A stretch of DNA of 47,864 nt from Candidatus Izemoplasma sp. (GCA_007117885.1 SKFS01000088.1:1-47864); one strand, 5' to 3'. Positions 10,353 to 20,753 are shown, counted from the stretch's first letter. The notes: generated by a model not told the origin, from the letters alone. A program made the numbers and translations.

Positions 10353-10557
10353 TGTATTAAGCAATAAAAACCTATGACAAGATTGATCGGGGTAACGCTG
10401 ATGATTCGCATGCAAATTACTACCTTGAATACCATCTTAATAAACGCCGTATCCTTAGGGAACGACAAGGTTTTTTGCTTAACAAAAAATACGATATTCT
10501 AAGGATGATTTTTGTCAAAAATTGTCCTTTTTGTTAGGGTAATCTAGGAGGAATCCC
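10353..10557 (+). ncRNA. Structured 5' leader of the glutamate mutase operon (candidate attenuator/riboswitch)
   Basis: ~200-nt leader. ATCCTTAG (10451-10458) is complementary to CTAAGGAT (10499-10506), which overlaps the 5' arm of a 13-bp hairpin (10501-10529, two G-U pairs, GTC loop) followed by TTTGTT. Confidence 0.5.
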
Positions 10558-10962
10558 ATGAAAACTATTGTCATTGGTGTCATCGGTGCTGATGTGCATG
10601 CAGTCGGGAATAAAATCATTGAGCATGTTTTAACTGAACAGGGTTACAATGTGGTCAATGTGGGTGTCTTAAGTACACAAGAAGATTTCATTCATGCGGC
10701 GATTGAAACGGATGCGGACGCGATTATGGTCTCATCGCTTTATGGCCATGGTGAAATCGACTGTAAATATATGCGTGAAAACTGTGTCGAAGCCGGGATC
10801 GGTAAAGTGAAACTGTACGTCGGTGGAAATATCGTGGTCGGTAAACAAGATTTTAAAGAAGTCGAACAACGCTTTAAAAAAATGGGCTTTGATCGTGTTT
10901 ATCCACCCGGCACAAATATCGAAGATGCGATTGCGCATCTAAGAGAGGATTTGGGTGAGTAA
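10558..10962 (+). CDS. glmS: Methylaspartate (glutamate) mutase, S subunit (B12-binding)
   Basis: [40 protein letters not shown]12-binding DxHxxG variant; [15 protein letters not shown]. Confidence 0.93.
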   Translation: MKTIVIGVIGADVHAVGNKIIEHVLTEQGYNVVNVGVLSTQEDFIHAAIETDADAIMVSSLYGHGEIDCKYMRENCVEAGIGKVKLYVGGNIVVGKQDFKEVEQRFKKMGFDRVYPPGTNIEDAIAHLREDLGE

Positions 10963-12338
10963 TGAGTGTTCATCTGCTTGTAGATTTTGGCTCGACGTAT
11001 ACAAAACTTACAGCGGTCGACTTAGAAGAAGAACGCATTGTAGGAACATCTAAAGCGATGACAACTGTAAAAACGAATGTCTTGGATGGCTTTAATAATG
11101 CCATGGATAAGCTTAAAAACACCCATCCAGACATGAAGGAAATTACAGCTATTTCAGCATGCTCAAGCGCTGCTGGAGGACTAAAAATGGCTGCGATTGG
11201 CCTCGTAGAGGAACTCACAGTAGAAGCCGCTAAACGAGCCTGCTTAGGGGCGGGAGCCCTCGTTAACACGGTTTTTAGTCACCATTTAAGCCGCAAAGAA
11301 ATCAAACAGTTAAAAAACGCCGACATTGATATTATCTTACTTGCCGGGGGCACAGACGGCGGGAACAAAGAATGCATTCTTCATAACGCAAAAAAACTTG
11401 CCGATGCGAAACTCTCTGTGCCAATTATTGTCGCTGGAAATAAAGACGCGCAAGATGAAATCGAAGAAATCTTTGAAGCGAGCAACATTGAATATTACAT
11501 TGTTGAAAACGTGATGCCGAAACTTAAGCAATTGAATGTTAAAGAAGCTAAAGAAGTCATCCGTCAAATATTCATTACAAAAATCATTGAAGCCAAGGGA
11601 ATAAAAAAAGCTGAAGAACAAACCGGAGAGATTATTATGCCAACCCCTGAAGCGGTTTTAATCGCTGCAGAACTCTTAGCAAAAGGGCATGAAGACGTCG
11701 AAGGTTTCGGTGAACTTATGGTCATTGATATTGGTGGTGCGACCACCGATGTGCATACTATTGGCGCCGGGTTTCCTAAACGCTCAGAAGTGATTTTTAA
11801 AGGTCTACAAGAACCGTTTGCGAAGCGTACTGTGGAAGGTGACCTCGGCATGCGTTACAGCGCAAATGCCTTAGTGAGCCTTGTTTCACCGTATGAGTTT
11901 AAACAGTATTCAAGCTATCAACACGATATCGGTGAAGCCGCTAAAAAACGCCATGAAAATGTCGATTATCTTCCGGAATCTGATGAAGAAAAAGAGTTTG
12001 ATCGTGCCTTAGCGAAGATTTGCTGTGACTATTCAATGAGCCGTCATGTTGGTCAAGTTGAAGTCGTCTATACACCGCTTGGAAATATGTACTATCAAAC
12101 CGGTAAAGACCTTACCGATATTCGTTATGTGATTGGCACGGGTGGAGTTTTAATCAACAATGAAAACGCCAAAGACATCCTCCGTGAAGTCAACCAAAAA
12201 AGCAATAAAAAACTTGAACTCCGACCCACCGATCCGATTTTCCTAATCGATCAACTGTATATATTATCGGCGATGGGACTGCTCGGACAAAAGTACCCAA
12301 AGCTCGCCATCAAACTTATGAAAAGACACTTGGAGTAG
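10962..12338 (+). CDS. glmL: GlmL/MutL, glutamate mutase-associated ASKHA-fold protein
   Basis: LLVDFGSTYTKLTAVD, IILLAGGTDGGNKE, LMVIDIGGATTDVHT; between glmS and glmE. Confidence 0.9.
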   Translation: MSVHLLVDFGSTYTKLTAVDLEEERIVGTSKAMTTVKTNVLDGFNNAMDKLKNTHPDMKEITAISACSSAAGGLKMAAIGLVEELTVEAAKRACLGAGALVNTVFSHHLSRKEIKQLKNADIDIILLAGGTDGGNKECILHNAKKLADAKLSVPIIVAGNKDAQDEIEEIFEASNIEYYIVENVMPKLKQLNVKEAKEVIRQIFITKIIEAKGIKKAEEQTGEIIMPTPEAVLIAAELLAKGHEDVEGFGELMVIDIGGATTDVHTIGAGFPKRSEVIFKGLQEPFAKRTVEGDLGMRYSANALVSLVSPYEFKQYSSYQHDIGEAAKKRHENVDYLPESDEEKEFDRALAKICCDYSMSRHVGQVEVVYTPLGNMYYQTGKDLTDIRYVIGTGGVLINNENAKDILREVNQKSNKKLELRPTDPIFLIDQLYILSAMGLLGQKYPKLAIKLMKRHLE

Positions 12339-12344
12339 ATAGCT

Positions 12345-13826
12345 ATGATTGAAAATAAGAAATTAGACTGGGATTATTTTTTAAAAAAACGCGCACAAAT
12401 ACTACGGCAATGGGAAACTGGATCGAGCCCATTGCTTGATTTTGAGTCAGCGATTGAAACCTTAAAGAACATCCCTGAAGATAAAAACTTTGCCTTAAAA
12501 CTTCGCAAAGCAAAAGCCTCAGGAGAAACGATGATTCAACCGCGTGCAGGCGTCGCTGTACTCGATGAACACATCGCTTTACTAAAATACCTTCAAGAGG
12601 TTGGCGAAGCCGACTTTTTGCCCTCGACAATTGACTCCTATACCCGCCAAAACCGTTATCAAAATGCTCTAGATGGCATTAAAGAATCGGAAAAAATGGG
12701 CCGGAGCATGTTAAACGGTTTTCCCGCCGTAAACTATGGTGTTGAAGGCTGTAAAAAAGTTATTGATGCTCTAAACGTACCGCTTCAAGCGCGTCACGGT
12801 ACGCCCGATGCGCGCCTGCTTACCGAAATCATTCATGCCGCAGGATGGACCTCTAATGAAGGTGGCGGCATATCCTATAACATCCCTTATGCAAAAAGTA
12901 TTGGCTTAGAAGACACGATCCGTTATTGGCAATATTGCGATCGTTTAGTTGGCTTTTACGCTGAACAAGGCATTGAACTTAACCGCGAACCGTATGGTCC
13001 TTTAACCGGCACATTAGTCCCCCCATCGATTTCACATACCGTGGCCATTATCGAAGCCTTGCTCGCTGCCGAACAAGGGGTTAAAAACATCACTGTTGGG
13101 TATGGTCAAGGGGGCAATATCGTTCAGGATGTGGCGGCGCTTCAAACCTTAGATGAACTCACTAACTACTACTTAAAACTCTTCGGTTATAACGATGTCT
13201 TTGTCACCACCGTCTTCCATCAATGGATGGGTGGTTTTCCCGCAGACGAAGCGAAATCAGTGGGCCTCATCGGTTTAGCCTCAACCGTGGCTGCACTCGG
13301 AAAAGCCACAAAAATGATCACTAAATCCCCCCATGAATCGCAAGGTGTGCCAACGAAAGAAGCCAATGCCGAAGGCTTGCGCGCTTCGAAAATGGTGACA
13401 CGTCTTTTAAAGGAACAGAGCATGCCGTCATCCACAGAACTCTCCACAGAAAAAGAACTCATAAAAAAAGAAGTGAATAATCTAATATACGCAACCTTAA
13501 ATGTTGGCAAAGGCGATCTTGCTAAAGGTGTTGTCAAAGCTTTTGAAATGGGTTTAATTGACATTCCTTTCGCGCCGAGTGAAATGAACGCAGGGAAAAT
13601 CTTACCCGCCCGTGACATCGACGGAAAAATTCGCATCTTAGAATTTGGTAACCTTGCTTTTGATCAAGAAATTAAAGCACTTCATAAAAAAGCGTTAGAA
13701 AAACGCGCTGAAGTTGAAGGGCGTAAAGTTTCTTTCCAAATGACGATTGATGATGTTTACGCCGTGAGTCAAGGTGTTTTAGTTGGGAAGCCTAGAAGAA
13801 AGGATGAGCAAAATGAAAATCATTGA
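12345..13826 (+). CDS. glmE: Methylaspartate (glutamate) mutase, E subunit
   Basis: [58 protein letters not shown]; context. Confidence 0.93.
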   Translation: MIENKKLDWDYFLKKRAQILRQWETGSSPLLDFESAIETLKNIPEDKNFALKLRKAKASGETMIQPRAGVAVLDEHIALLKYLQEVGEADFLPSTIDSYTRQNRYQNALDGIKESEKMGRSMLNGFPAVNYGVEGCKKVIDALNVPLQARHGTPDARLLTEIIHAAGWTSNEGGGISYNIPYAKSIGLEDTIRYWQYCDRLVGFYAEQGIELNREPYGPLTGTLVPPSISHTVAIIEALLAAEQGVKNITVGYGQGGNIVQDVAALQTLDELTNYYLKLFGYNDVFVTTVFHQWMGGFPADEAKSVGLIGLASTVAALGKATKMITKSPHESQGVPTKEANAEGLRASKMVTRLLKEQSMPSSTELSTEKELIKKEVNNLIYATLNVGKGDLAKGVVKAFEMGLIDIPFAPSEMNAGKILPARDIDGKIRILEFGNLAFDQEIKALHKKALEKRAEVEGRKVSFQMTIDDVYAVSQGVLVGKPRRKDEQNENH

Positions 13827-15063
13827 TGTTCGTTGTTCAACGGGCGTAACAGGGTTTTACTTCGACGATCAAAACGCGATTAAATCGGGCGCATTAATGG
13901 ATGGTTTTATGTATCAAGGCGAACCCCAAACACCCAAGTTTAACGCCATTCGCCAAGCCGGTGAATCATTGTCAATCATGCTTATTTTAGAAGATGAAAC
14001 CATCGCCTATGGTGACGCTGCAGCCGTTCAGTACTCTGGTGCGGGTGGTCGTGATCCACTCTTTTTAGCCGAGGAAGGGAAAACCTTTTTCGAGCAGCAC
14101 GTCAAACCACGCCTTATCGGACGGGACGTGCGAAAGTTTAAAGCCAATGCCGAATACTTCGACAGCTTAAAAATCGCTGGAGAACTTATGCACACTGCGA
14201 TTCGCTATGGCATTACGAGCGCCCTACTTGATGCGACGGCGAAAGCCAATCGTTTAACCATTCCTGAAATAGTACGCAAAGAGTATAAGCTCACCAACAA
14301 GCACTACACTGCGATTCCTATCTTCGCTCAAACTGGTGACGAACGTTATGCCAATGTCGATAAAATGATATTAAAAGAAGTTGATGTTTTACCCCACGCC
14401 CTCATTAACAACATCGACACAAAACTAGGGCGTCAAGGCGAAATCTTAAAAGAATATATTATGTGGCTACGCAATCGCATCCTCGCTAAGCGTGCCCGTG
14501 AAACATACCAACCCATCCTACATATTGACGTTTATGGAACCATTGGCATTATTTTTAATTATGACTACCCAAAAATCTTCAAATATTTAAAAGAACTCTC
14601 AGATATCGCCCATCCCTTTACGTTAAGAATCGAAGGCCCCATCGATCAAGGCAACCGTGAAGAGACGATGATTGCCTTAAAAACTTTACGTGAAATGATT
14701 GATGCTGATGATGACGTGAATGTTGAAATCGTTGCCGATGAATGGTGCAACACCTTTGAAGACGTGAAATATTTCACCGACCATAAGGCGGGTCACATGG
14801 TCCAGGTGAAAACGCCTGATCTCGGTGGCGTCAACAATATAATCGAAGCCTTACGCTATTGCCTCAAGCATAACATGGGGGCCTATAGTGGCGGGTCATG
14901 CAATGAAACCAACATCTCAGCGGAAATCACCACGTCAATTGCCATTGCCTGTGAAGCATCACAATGTTTAGCGAAACCCGGAATGGGCGCGGATGAAGGC
15001 ATCATGATTGTCAAAAACCATATGCAACGGACACTCGAACTTATAAGGAGGCGTTCCTCATGA
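13813..15063 (+). CDS. mal: Methylaspartate ammonia-lyase
   Basis: [80 protein letters not shown]. Confidence 0.95.
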   Translation: MKIIDVRCSTGVTGFYFDDQNAIKSGALMDGFMYQGEPQTPKFNAIRQAGESLSIMLILEDETIAYGDAAAVQYSGAGGRDPLFLAEEGKTFFEQHVKPRLIGRDVRKFKANAEYFDSLKIAGELMHTAIRYGITSALLDATAKANRLTIPEIVRKEYKLTNKHYTAIPIFAQTGDERYANVDKMILKEVDVLPHALINNIDTKLGRQGEILKEYIMWLRNRILAKRARETYQPILHIDVYGTIGIIFNYDYPKIFKYLKELSDIAHPFTLRIEGPIDQGNREETMIALKTLREMIDADDDVNVEIVADEWCNTFEDVKYFTDHKAGHMVQVKTPDLGGVNNIIEALRYCLKHNMGAYSGGSCNETNISAEITTSIAIACEASQCLAKPGMGADEGIMIVKNHMQRTLELIRRRSS

Positions 15064-15320
15064 ACAACATTGTTGTTGGTAGCTTAGAATCAAGTGATTG
15101 TCTAATGACTCTAAGTCCTCATGAAAGCCGAAAAATCACCATTGAAAGCATCGTATACGATGCATACTACGAAGCGATTCATCAAGCAATCACGACCCTT
15201 TTGGATGAACATAATCTTCATCAAGTGCATGTCCTATGCCAAGATAAAGGTGCCTTAGAATACACGATAAAAGCACGACTCAAAACCGCTATCTTACGCT
15301 ACAAGGAGGTACGATCATGA
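15060..15320 (+). CDS. citD: Citrate/citramalate lyase acyl carrier protein (gamma subunit)
   Basis: 86 aa, GSLESSDCLMTLSP (prosthetic-group serine region); directly upstream of citE. Confidence 0.9.
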   Translation: MNNIVVGSLESSDCLMTLSPHESRKITIESIVYDAYYEAIHQAITTLLDEHNLHQVHVLCQDKGALEYTIKARLKTAILRYKEVRS

Positions 15321-16132
15321 GTCGTAGTTTTTTGTTTATTCCTGGTGATGTTCCAAGGATGATTCAACAACTAGAAATTTTCTCTGCCGATAGTGTCATC
15401 CTCGATTTTGAAGACAGTGTTGCCACACATCAAAAAGATGAAGCGCGCAACCTCGTCGAAAGCTTTTTAACTCAACACCATTTCACCACCCCGGCGATCT
15501 ATGTTCGCATTAATGCAACGGACAGTGATGAATTTATTGCCGATATGCAAACACTGAAAAATCTACCGATTAAAGGCATTGTTTTACCCAAAGCTTCGTT
15601 AGCTGCCATTGAAACAGTCACAAAACATTTAACCTTGCCCATCATTGCTTTATTAGAAACGCCATCAGGCTTTTTATCGCTTCCTGACATTGCCCAACAT
15701 CCAAGTGTCGAAGGACTCTTGCTAGGGGCTGAAGATCTCGCGAAATCATTAGATTTAGAACGCACTGTTTCAGGTGAAGAAATACTTTATTTCCGCAGTC
15801 AGCTCGTCTTAACTGCGAAAGCCTATCATAAATATGCGATTGACACGCCTTTTACGAACACCACGTCCGATATCGGATTACTAGAAGATATTAAGCGATC
15901 TAGACAACTTGGTTTCGATGCCAAAGCCGCCATTCATCCAAACCACATTAGTGCCATTAATCAGCACTTTTCACCGAGTGAAGCGGCGATTCATGAAGCG
16001 CGGCGAATTATGACCATTGCCGAAAAACAGCAATCGGTTCGTTTTAGTCTCGATGGCCGCATGATCGATAAACCAATCATTGACCGTGCAAAAAAAACAC
16101 TCGATTTAGCCAAGCGTTATCGCTTATTATAA
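15317..16132 (+). CDS. citE: Citrate/citramalate lyase beta subunit
   Basis: RSFLFIPGDVPRM, VILDFEDSVATHQKDEAR, IALLETPSGF, AIHPNHISAIN. Confidence 0.93.
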   Translation: MSRSFLFIPGDVPRMIQQLEIFSADSVILDFEDSVATHQKDEARNLVESFLTQHHFTTPAIYVRINATDSDEFIADMQTLKNLPIKGIVLPKASLAAIETVTKHLTLPIIALLETPSGFLSLPDIAQHPSVEGLLLGAEDLAKSLDLERTVSGEEILYFRSQLVLTAKAYHKYAIDTPFTNTTSDIGLLEDIKRSRQLGFDAKAAIHPNHISAINQHFSPSEAAIHEARRIMTIAEKQQSVRFSLDGRMIDKPIIDRAKKTLDLAKRYRLL

Positions 16133-16141
16133 GGAGGGCGT

Positions 16142-17548
16142 ATGCAACCAATCTACCATTCACTCGAAGCACTGTTTAACGACCTGCCTCTTAAGGATGG
16201 TCTAAACATTTCGTTCCACCATCATTTGCGTAATGGCGATGCCACCCAAAACCTCATCTTAAGCTACTTAAGAAAACAACAACTCAACGACTTAAACCTT
16301 TATCCATCCGCAATATTTCCTGTTCATACAGAACTCTTAACACTCCTAAAAGAAGGCCGTGTTAAAAACATTACCACCAACTACATCAATGGCCCAGTGG
16401 CTGAATTCTTAGCGTCTAACCCGCTCCCAGGCCAACTAAAAATGCAAACCCATGGCGGCCGAGCGCGAGCGATTATTAAAGGTGAAACGACGATTGACAT
16501 CGCGTTTATTGCCGCCCCGATCGTTGACGCTCAAGGCAATGCTGCAGGCTATGATGGTCCCTCAGCGTGCGGGAGTTTAGGCTATGCCATCGAAGACAGT
16601 CAGTACGCAAAAAAAACCGTACTCATTACTGACCATCGGGTTGAGAAACTTCCTCAATATGAGATTAAATCTAAGGATGTTGACGCAATACTATGCGTTG
16701 ATTCACTCGGTAATCGTGAAGGCATCGTCAGTGGTACGACCGCCATTACCAAAGACCCAGTCGGCTTAAAAATCGCTAATAACGCGGCCCGTTTAATCGA
16801 TGAACTCAAGTTAGTTAAACCCGGCATGAACTTTCAAAGTGGTGCCGGCGGTATCAGTTTGAAAGTCACCGATCATTTACGTGAAATGCTTCGTGCCCGC
16901 AACGTAAAAGCCGGGTTTTTCTCAGGCGGCATCACACAAAGTCATGTGGAAATGTTAAACGAAGGATTAGTGGAACGTTTGTACGATGTCCAATGCTTCG
17001 ATTTAGCCGCCATCCAAAGTTTAAAAACAAACCCCTCGCATATTGCCATCAGTGCTAGCGACTATGCTAACCCAGACAACCAAAACCGCGTCATCAAAAA
17101 TCTCGACCTCGTAATTTTAGGGGCGACAGAGATCGATCTTAACTTTAACGTTAACGTAACAACTGACTCCTATAACACCATCATCGGTGGTTCTGGAGGC
17201 CATAGTGATACCGCGACAGATAGCTTTGTAAGCCTCATTGTAACACCCCTTTTTAAAGCCCGCACACCGATCATTAAAAAACGTGTGAACACCATTACCA
17301 CCCGTGGTAAAAACATCGATATTTTAGTGACCGAACGAGGGATTGCGATCAACCCTCTACGCCTGGATTTACTAGATCGATTAAAAGAGAGTCACCTGCC
17401 GATTTACCCTATCGAAGCGCTTTTAGAAAAAGCCTATGCTTACACTGGAATCCCCCAAGAATACGATCTTAGAGATCAACCTTTAGGTGTTGTTGAAGAT
17501 CGGGATGGCCAGATTATTGATACACTCTACACTAAAAAAAGAAGGTGA
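16142..17548 (+). CDS. citF: Citrate/citramalate lyase alpha subunit (CoA-transferase type)
   Basis: ISFHHHLRNGD, MQTHGGRARAI, FQSGAGGISLKVTD, GGSGGHSDTATDS, VTERGIAINPLR. Confidence 0.93.
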   Translation: MQPIYHSLEALFNDLPLKDGLNISFHHHLRNGDATQNLILSYLRKQQLNDLNLYPSAIFPVHTELLTLLKEGRVKNITTNYINGPVAEFLASNPLPGQLKMQTHGGRARAIIKGETTIDIAFIAAPIVDAQGNAAGYDGPSACGSLGYAIEDSQYAKKTVLITDHRVEKLPQYEIKSKDVDAILCVDSLGNREGIVSGTTAITKDPVGLKIANNAARLIDELKLVKPGMNFQSGAGGISLKVTDHLREMLRARNVKAGFFSGGITQSHVEMLNEGLVERLYDVQCFDLAAIQSLKTNPSHIAISASDYANPDNQNRVIKNLDLVILGATEIDLNFNVNVTTDSYNTIIGGSGGHSDTATDSFVSLIVTPLFKARTPIIKKRVNTITTRGKNIDILVTERGIAINPLRLDLLDRLKESHLPIYPIEALLEKAYAYTGIPQEYDLRDQPLGVVEDRDGQIIDTLYTKKRR

Positions 17549-17552
17549 GACA

Positions 17553-18566
17553 ATGCTGTTTCATGACATTGTACTCGATGAAGAAAAACAACAGGTTAAA
17601 GCATTTTTAAACAAGTTTAAGCTTCATTACGAAGAAGATATTGATCAAACCATCGTCATCAAAGACAACCAAACCTTGATCGCTACTGCAAGCACAAGCC
17701 ATAATATTATTAAATGCATTGCCATCGAACCTCAATACCAAGGACAAAACCTCCTAGCAACACTGATGACAGAAATGATCAAGCGTTTAGCAAAACGCGG
17801 CATCAACCATTACTTTGTGTATACCAAAGACGACCAAGCGCATTTATTTAAAGCTTTAGGACTTAAGAAAATCGTGCAAACCATTGATGTGGCTCTCTTA
17901 GAAGGAGGGGACAACATCGAAGAAAAACTCCACCAGCTAAAAACCGACTATCACCTTTCAAACAAACCAAAAGCTGCGATTGTCGTCAACGCCAACCCAA
18001 TGACAAAAGGCCATTATCACTTAATTGAAACCGTCGCCTCAAAACATGCAGATGTGCTTGTTTTTGTCGTGAGCGAAGAACGGAGTGTCTTTCCTTTTGA
18101 AAGCCGTTTTAAGATTGTCAAAAACGCCTGCCAATCGCTGACTAATGTGACCGTTTTACCAACTTTGGACTACTTAGTATCGTACGCAACATTTCCTAAG
18201 TACTTTATGAAAAATGAAACAAAAATCCGTGAAGAACACGCCTTAATCGATGTGTTAGTCTTTAAAGAATACTATATGAAAATCTTAAACATTCAAGACC
18301 GATATGTTGGTGAAGAACCGTTAAGTCCGATGACAGAAATGTATAATCAAACAATGAAAAAATACTTAAACCATCGCTTTCATATTATTCCAAGAAAGAC
18401 GCTTGATAATATTCCTATCAGCGCCTCAACAGTCCGTAAACTATTAAAGAAGAATGGCTTAGAGGCTGTGAAACCTTATGTAACGGAGACGACCTATCAG
18501 TGGTTAAAAACCGAGGAAGGCACAAAAACGATTGCGCGGATTAAAGACCATGACCAAAGACATTGA
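17553..18566 (+). CDS. citC: [Citrate (pro-3S)-lyase] ligase
   Basis: N-terminal GNAT-like part then nucleotidyltransferase AAIVVNANPMTKGHYHLIE, FVVSEERSVFPFESRF, ISASTVRKLL. Confidence 0.9.
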   Translation: MLFHDIVLDEEKQQVKAFLNKFKLHYEEDIDQTIVIKDNQTLIATASTSHNIIKCIAIEPQYQGQNLLATLMTEMIKRLAKRGINHYFVYTKDDQAHLFKALGLKKIVQTIDVALLEGGDNIEEKLHQLKTDYHLSNKPKAAIVVNANPMTKGHYHLIETVASKHADVLVFVVSEERSVFPFESRFKIVKNACQSLTNVTVLPTLDYLVSYATFPKYFMKNETKIREEHALIDVLVFKEYYMKILNIQDRYVGEEPLSPMTEMYNQTMKKYLNHRFHIIPRKTLDNIPISASTVRKLLKKNGLEAVKPYVTETTYQWLKTEEGTKTIARIKDHDQRH

Positions 18567-19845
18567 GTCACGGCTGATTCAAGCAAAAGATCAACGTAAC
18601 CATCAACTCCACGCGTTGACAACCCAATCCCCCGTTTGCTTAACACTGAAGGCCAATCAGCCGGGTTGGCCTAAAAACACCATCACAACCGCGATCCTAC
18701 TCAAACTGTTTAATCACTTGATCCGCGCGATATTTAGCTTTACCGCTTGCCAGCAAATCCAAAGTGAAGCCGGGGACACAATTGTTTATACGATCACCGG
18801 CAAGGCTAAACAGCTTAAAAAACAGACCGTTTATTTTGAAAACCATCATCCACTCGGTCGCTATATCGATCTTGATGTTTATGACCATGGAACACCCATC
18901 ACCCGTGAAGATTTAAACATGGCTAGACGAAAATGCTATCTATGCCACGATCCAGCCCATCAGTGTGCTGTCCTTAAACGTCATTCAATCAACACTTTAA
19001 GGGAACATGTTTCTCATCATGTCATAGATTACCTTAAACATTATCTTGCTGAAAGTGTTGCCACCGCCCTCCGAAAAGAACTCGCCCTCTACCCTAAACT
19101 AGGATTGGTTAGTTTTCGGGATTCCGGTATTCACGACGATATGCATTATCGCCACTTCTTAACATCCATCCGTGTATTAACCCCGTTTTTTTATGATTTC
19201 ATTCAACAAGGGGAAAACCATTCGATTTCACTTGAACCTTTAAGAACGATCGGCAAACTCGCTGAAAGCGCCATGTTTGAAGCAACTAAAAATATTAACA
19301 CCCATAAGGGAGCCATCTTTATTTTTGGTGCGTTCTTACCGTATTACACAAAGGCCATCTTTCAGCAAACGACGCTAAAGCACTGTCTCAGTGAATTAAA
19401 ACACGACATACAACCCATGATTGCATCAGACTTCAAAAACATGAATCAGCAAAAACCGCGTTCATTTGGTGAATACTGTTACAAAGAATACCAGCTTGGT
19501 GGTATTCGTGAAGAAGTTTCAAACGGCTTTCCAAGTCTCTTTTCCTGGTACCCCAAAAAGTACGATAACGACTACCAAAAACTGCTTCACATCGCGAGTA
19601 CTTTAGACGATACAACCATAATAAAAAGAACCTCGATTGAGGTTCTCAGGCAATTTCAAAACTCCGCAAAAGATTTTTTAGAACAACCGTTTAATTTTGA
19701 GGCGTATAAAGCGTATTCAAATGACTGCAAAGCACGGTTTATCTCTCCGGGTGGCAGCGCTGATTTACTAGCATTACTTCACTTCATTGAAGCCACCGAT
19801 TATATCTTAAAACCGTTAGATTTATCATCAAATAGCCGACCTTGA
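18550..19845 (+). CDS. citXG: CitX-CitG fusion (apo-citrate lyase adenylyltransferase / triphosphoribosyl-dephospho-CoA synthase)
   Basis: CitX signature HPLGRYIDLDVYD...RKCYLCHDPAHQCAVLKRHS; CitG part ALRKELALYPKLGLVSFRDSGIHDDMHYRHFL and GSADLLALLHFI. Confidence 0.88.
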   Translation: MTKDIESRLIQAKDQRNHQLHALTTQSPVCLTLKANQPGWPKNTITTAILLKLFNHLIRAIFSFTACQQIQSEAGDTIVYTITGKAKQLKKQTVYFENHHPLGRYIDLDVYDHGTPITREDLNMARRKCYLCHDPAHQCAVLKRHSINTLREHVSHHVIDYLKHYLAESVATALRKELALYPKLGLVSFRDSGIHDDMHYRHFLTSIRVLTPFFYDFIQQGENHSISLEPLRTIGKLAESAMFEATKNINTHKGAIFIFGAFLPYYTKAIFQQTTLKHCLSELKHDIQPMIASDFKNMNQQKPRSFGEYCYKEYQLGGIREEVSNGFPSLFSWYPKKYDNDYQKLLHIASTLDDTTIIKRTSIEVLRQFQNSAKDFLEQPFNFEAYKAYSNDCKARFISPGGSADLLALLHFIEATDYILKPLDLSSNSRP

Positions 19846-20753
19846 TGCGTGTTTAATGCACGCATTTTTTTATCGATTTCATTCATCACAACAAACTTTT
19901 TTAGTGTCCACAAGGGGGCAATCAACGACGCTTTGGGACTATCGCCAGTCACTCGGTGGACAATTACGTTTGGATCCAAAACTTCAAGTTGTTTTATAGT
20001 GATATCGACATAGGACGCAAGGCTTAACATCGCAAACGGCTTTTTTTCATAAAGAGCGCCTAACTGTGTCCCTTTCATAACATGTAGCATATGGATTTTA
20101 AGTCCTTGAATATCGAGGGTATTAAGGTGTTTTACCGTTTCAATCATCATTGCTTCGTCTTCCATCGGAAAACCATTAATTATGTGCACAACAACATCAA
20201 TGTTTGCTTTTCGTAATGCCCTCACCGCTTGATTAAAACAGCTGAGATCATGCCCGCGATTCATCCATTGCGCAGTGCCTTCATGAATGGTTTGTAAACC
20301 GAGTTCTACCTGTAGATAAGTGCGCTGATTGAGCGCACTTAGAAGCCTGATTTTAGCCTCATCCAACGCATCACATCGCGTTGCAATCGCTAGCCCAACC
20401 ATCTGTGCATCAAGCGATAAAGCCTCATCAAAAAGTTGCTGCAACGTCACGACATCTTTATAGGTGTTCGTGTTCGCTTGAAAATACCCTATTGTGTACG
20501 CGTCAGGCCATTTTTTAAGCATCGAACTCTTCACTTTATGGTACTGATTTTGCAATGTTTCACAAGGGTCACCCGCGTAGTCACCAGATCCTGAAGGACT
20601 ACAAAAAATACACCCTCCAACTCCTTTAGTGCCATCTTTATTTGGACAGGTGAAACGACCGTTTAAGGCCACTTTAAAAACCTTCTTTCCGAAGCGATTT
20701 TTCAAATAATCATCCAATGTCCGATAGCGTTTGTCTGAACGTTTAAAGTCCAT
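19800..20753 (-). CDS. TIGR01212-family radical SAM protein (YhcC/YtqA-like)
   Basis: RYRTLDDYLKNRFGKKVFKVALNGRFTCPNKDG, GGCIFCSPSGSGDYAG, GYFQANTNTY, VELGLQTIHE, HIINGFPMED. Confidence 0.9.
   Translation of the reverse strand: MDFKRSDKRYRTLDDYLKNRFGKKVFKVALNGRFTCPNKDGTKGVGGCIFCSPSGSGDYAGDPCETLQNQYHKVKSSMLKKWPDAYTIGYFQANTNTYKDVVTLQQLFDEALSLDAQMVGLAIATRCDALDEAKIRLLSALNQRTYLQVELGLQTIHEGTAQWMNRGHDLSCFNQAVRALRKANIDVVVHIINGFPMEDEAMMIETVKHLNTLDIQGLKIHMLHVMKGTQLGALYEKKPFAMLSLASYVDITIKQLEVLDPNVIVHRVTGDSPKASLIAPLWTLKKFVVMNEIDKKMRALNTHQGRLFDDKSNGFKI
19845..19871 (+). terminator. Intrinsic terminator of the cit operon
   Basis: ATGCGTG / CACGCAT with 7-nt loop then T-run, directly at the citXG stop and inside the antisense 3' end of the radical SAM gene. 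Confidence 0.8.

Noticed and set aside
10353-10557. Cobalamin riboswitch as explanation for the glmS leader
   Set aside because: Expected because glutamate mutase is B12-dependent, but no B12-box-like conserved core could be found by eye; left as unclassified leader.
13220-13636. 138-aa minus-strand ORF inside glmE
   Set aside because: Antisense shadow of a strongly supported gene; no recognisable domain or RBS context.
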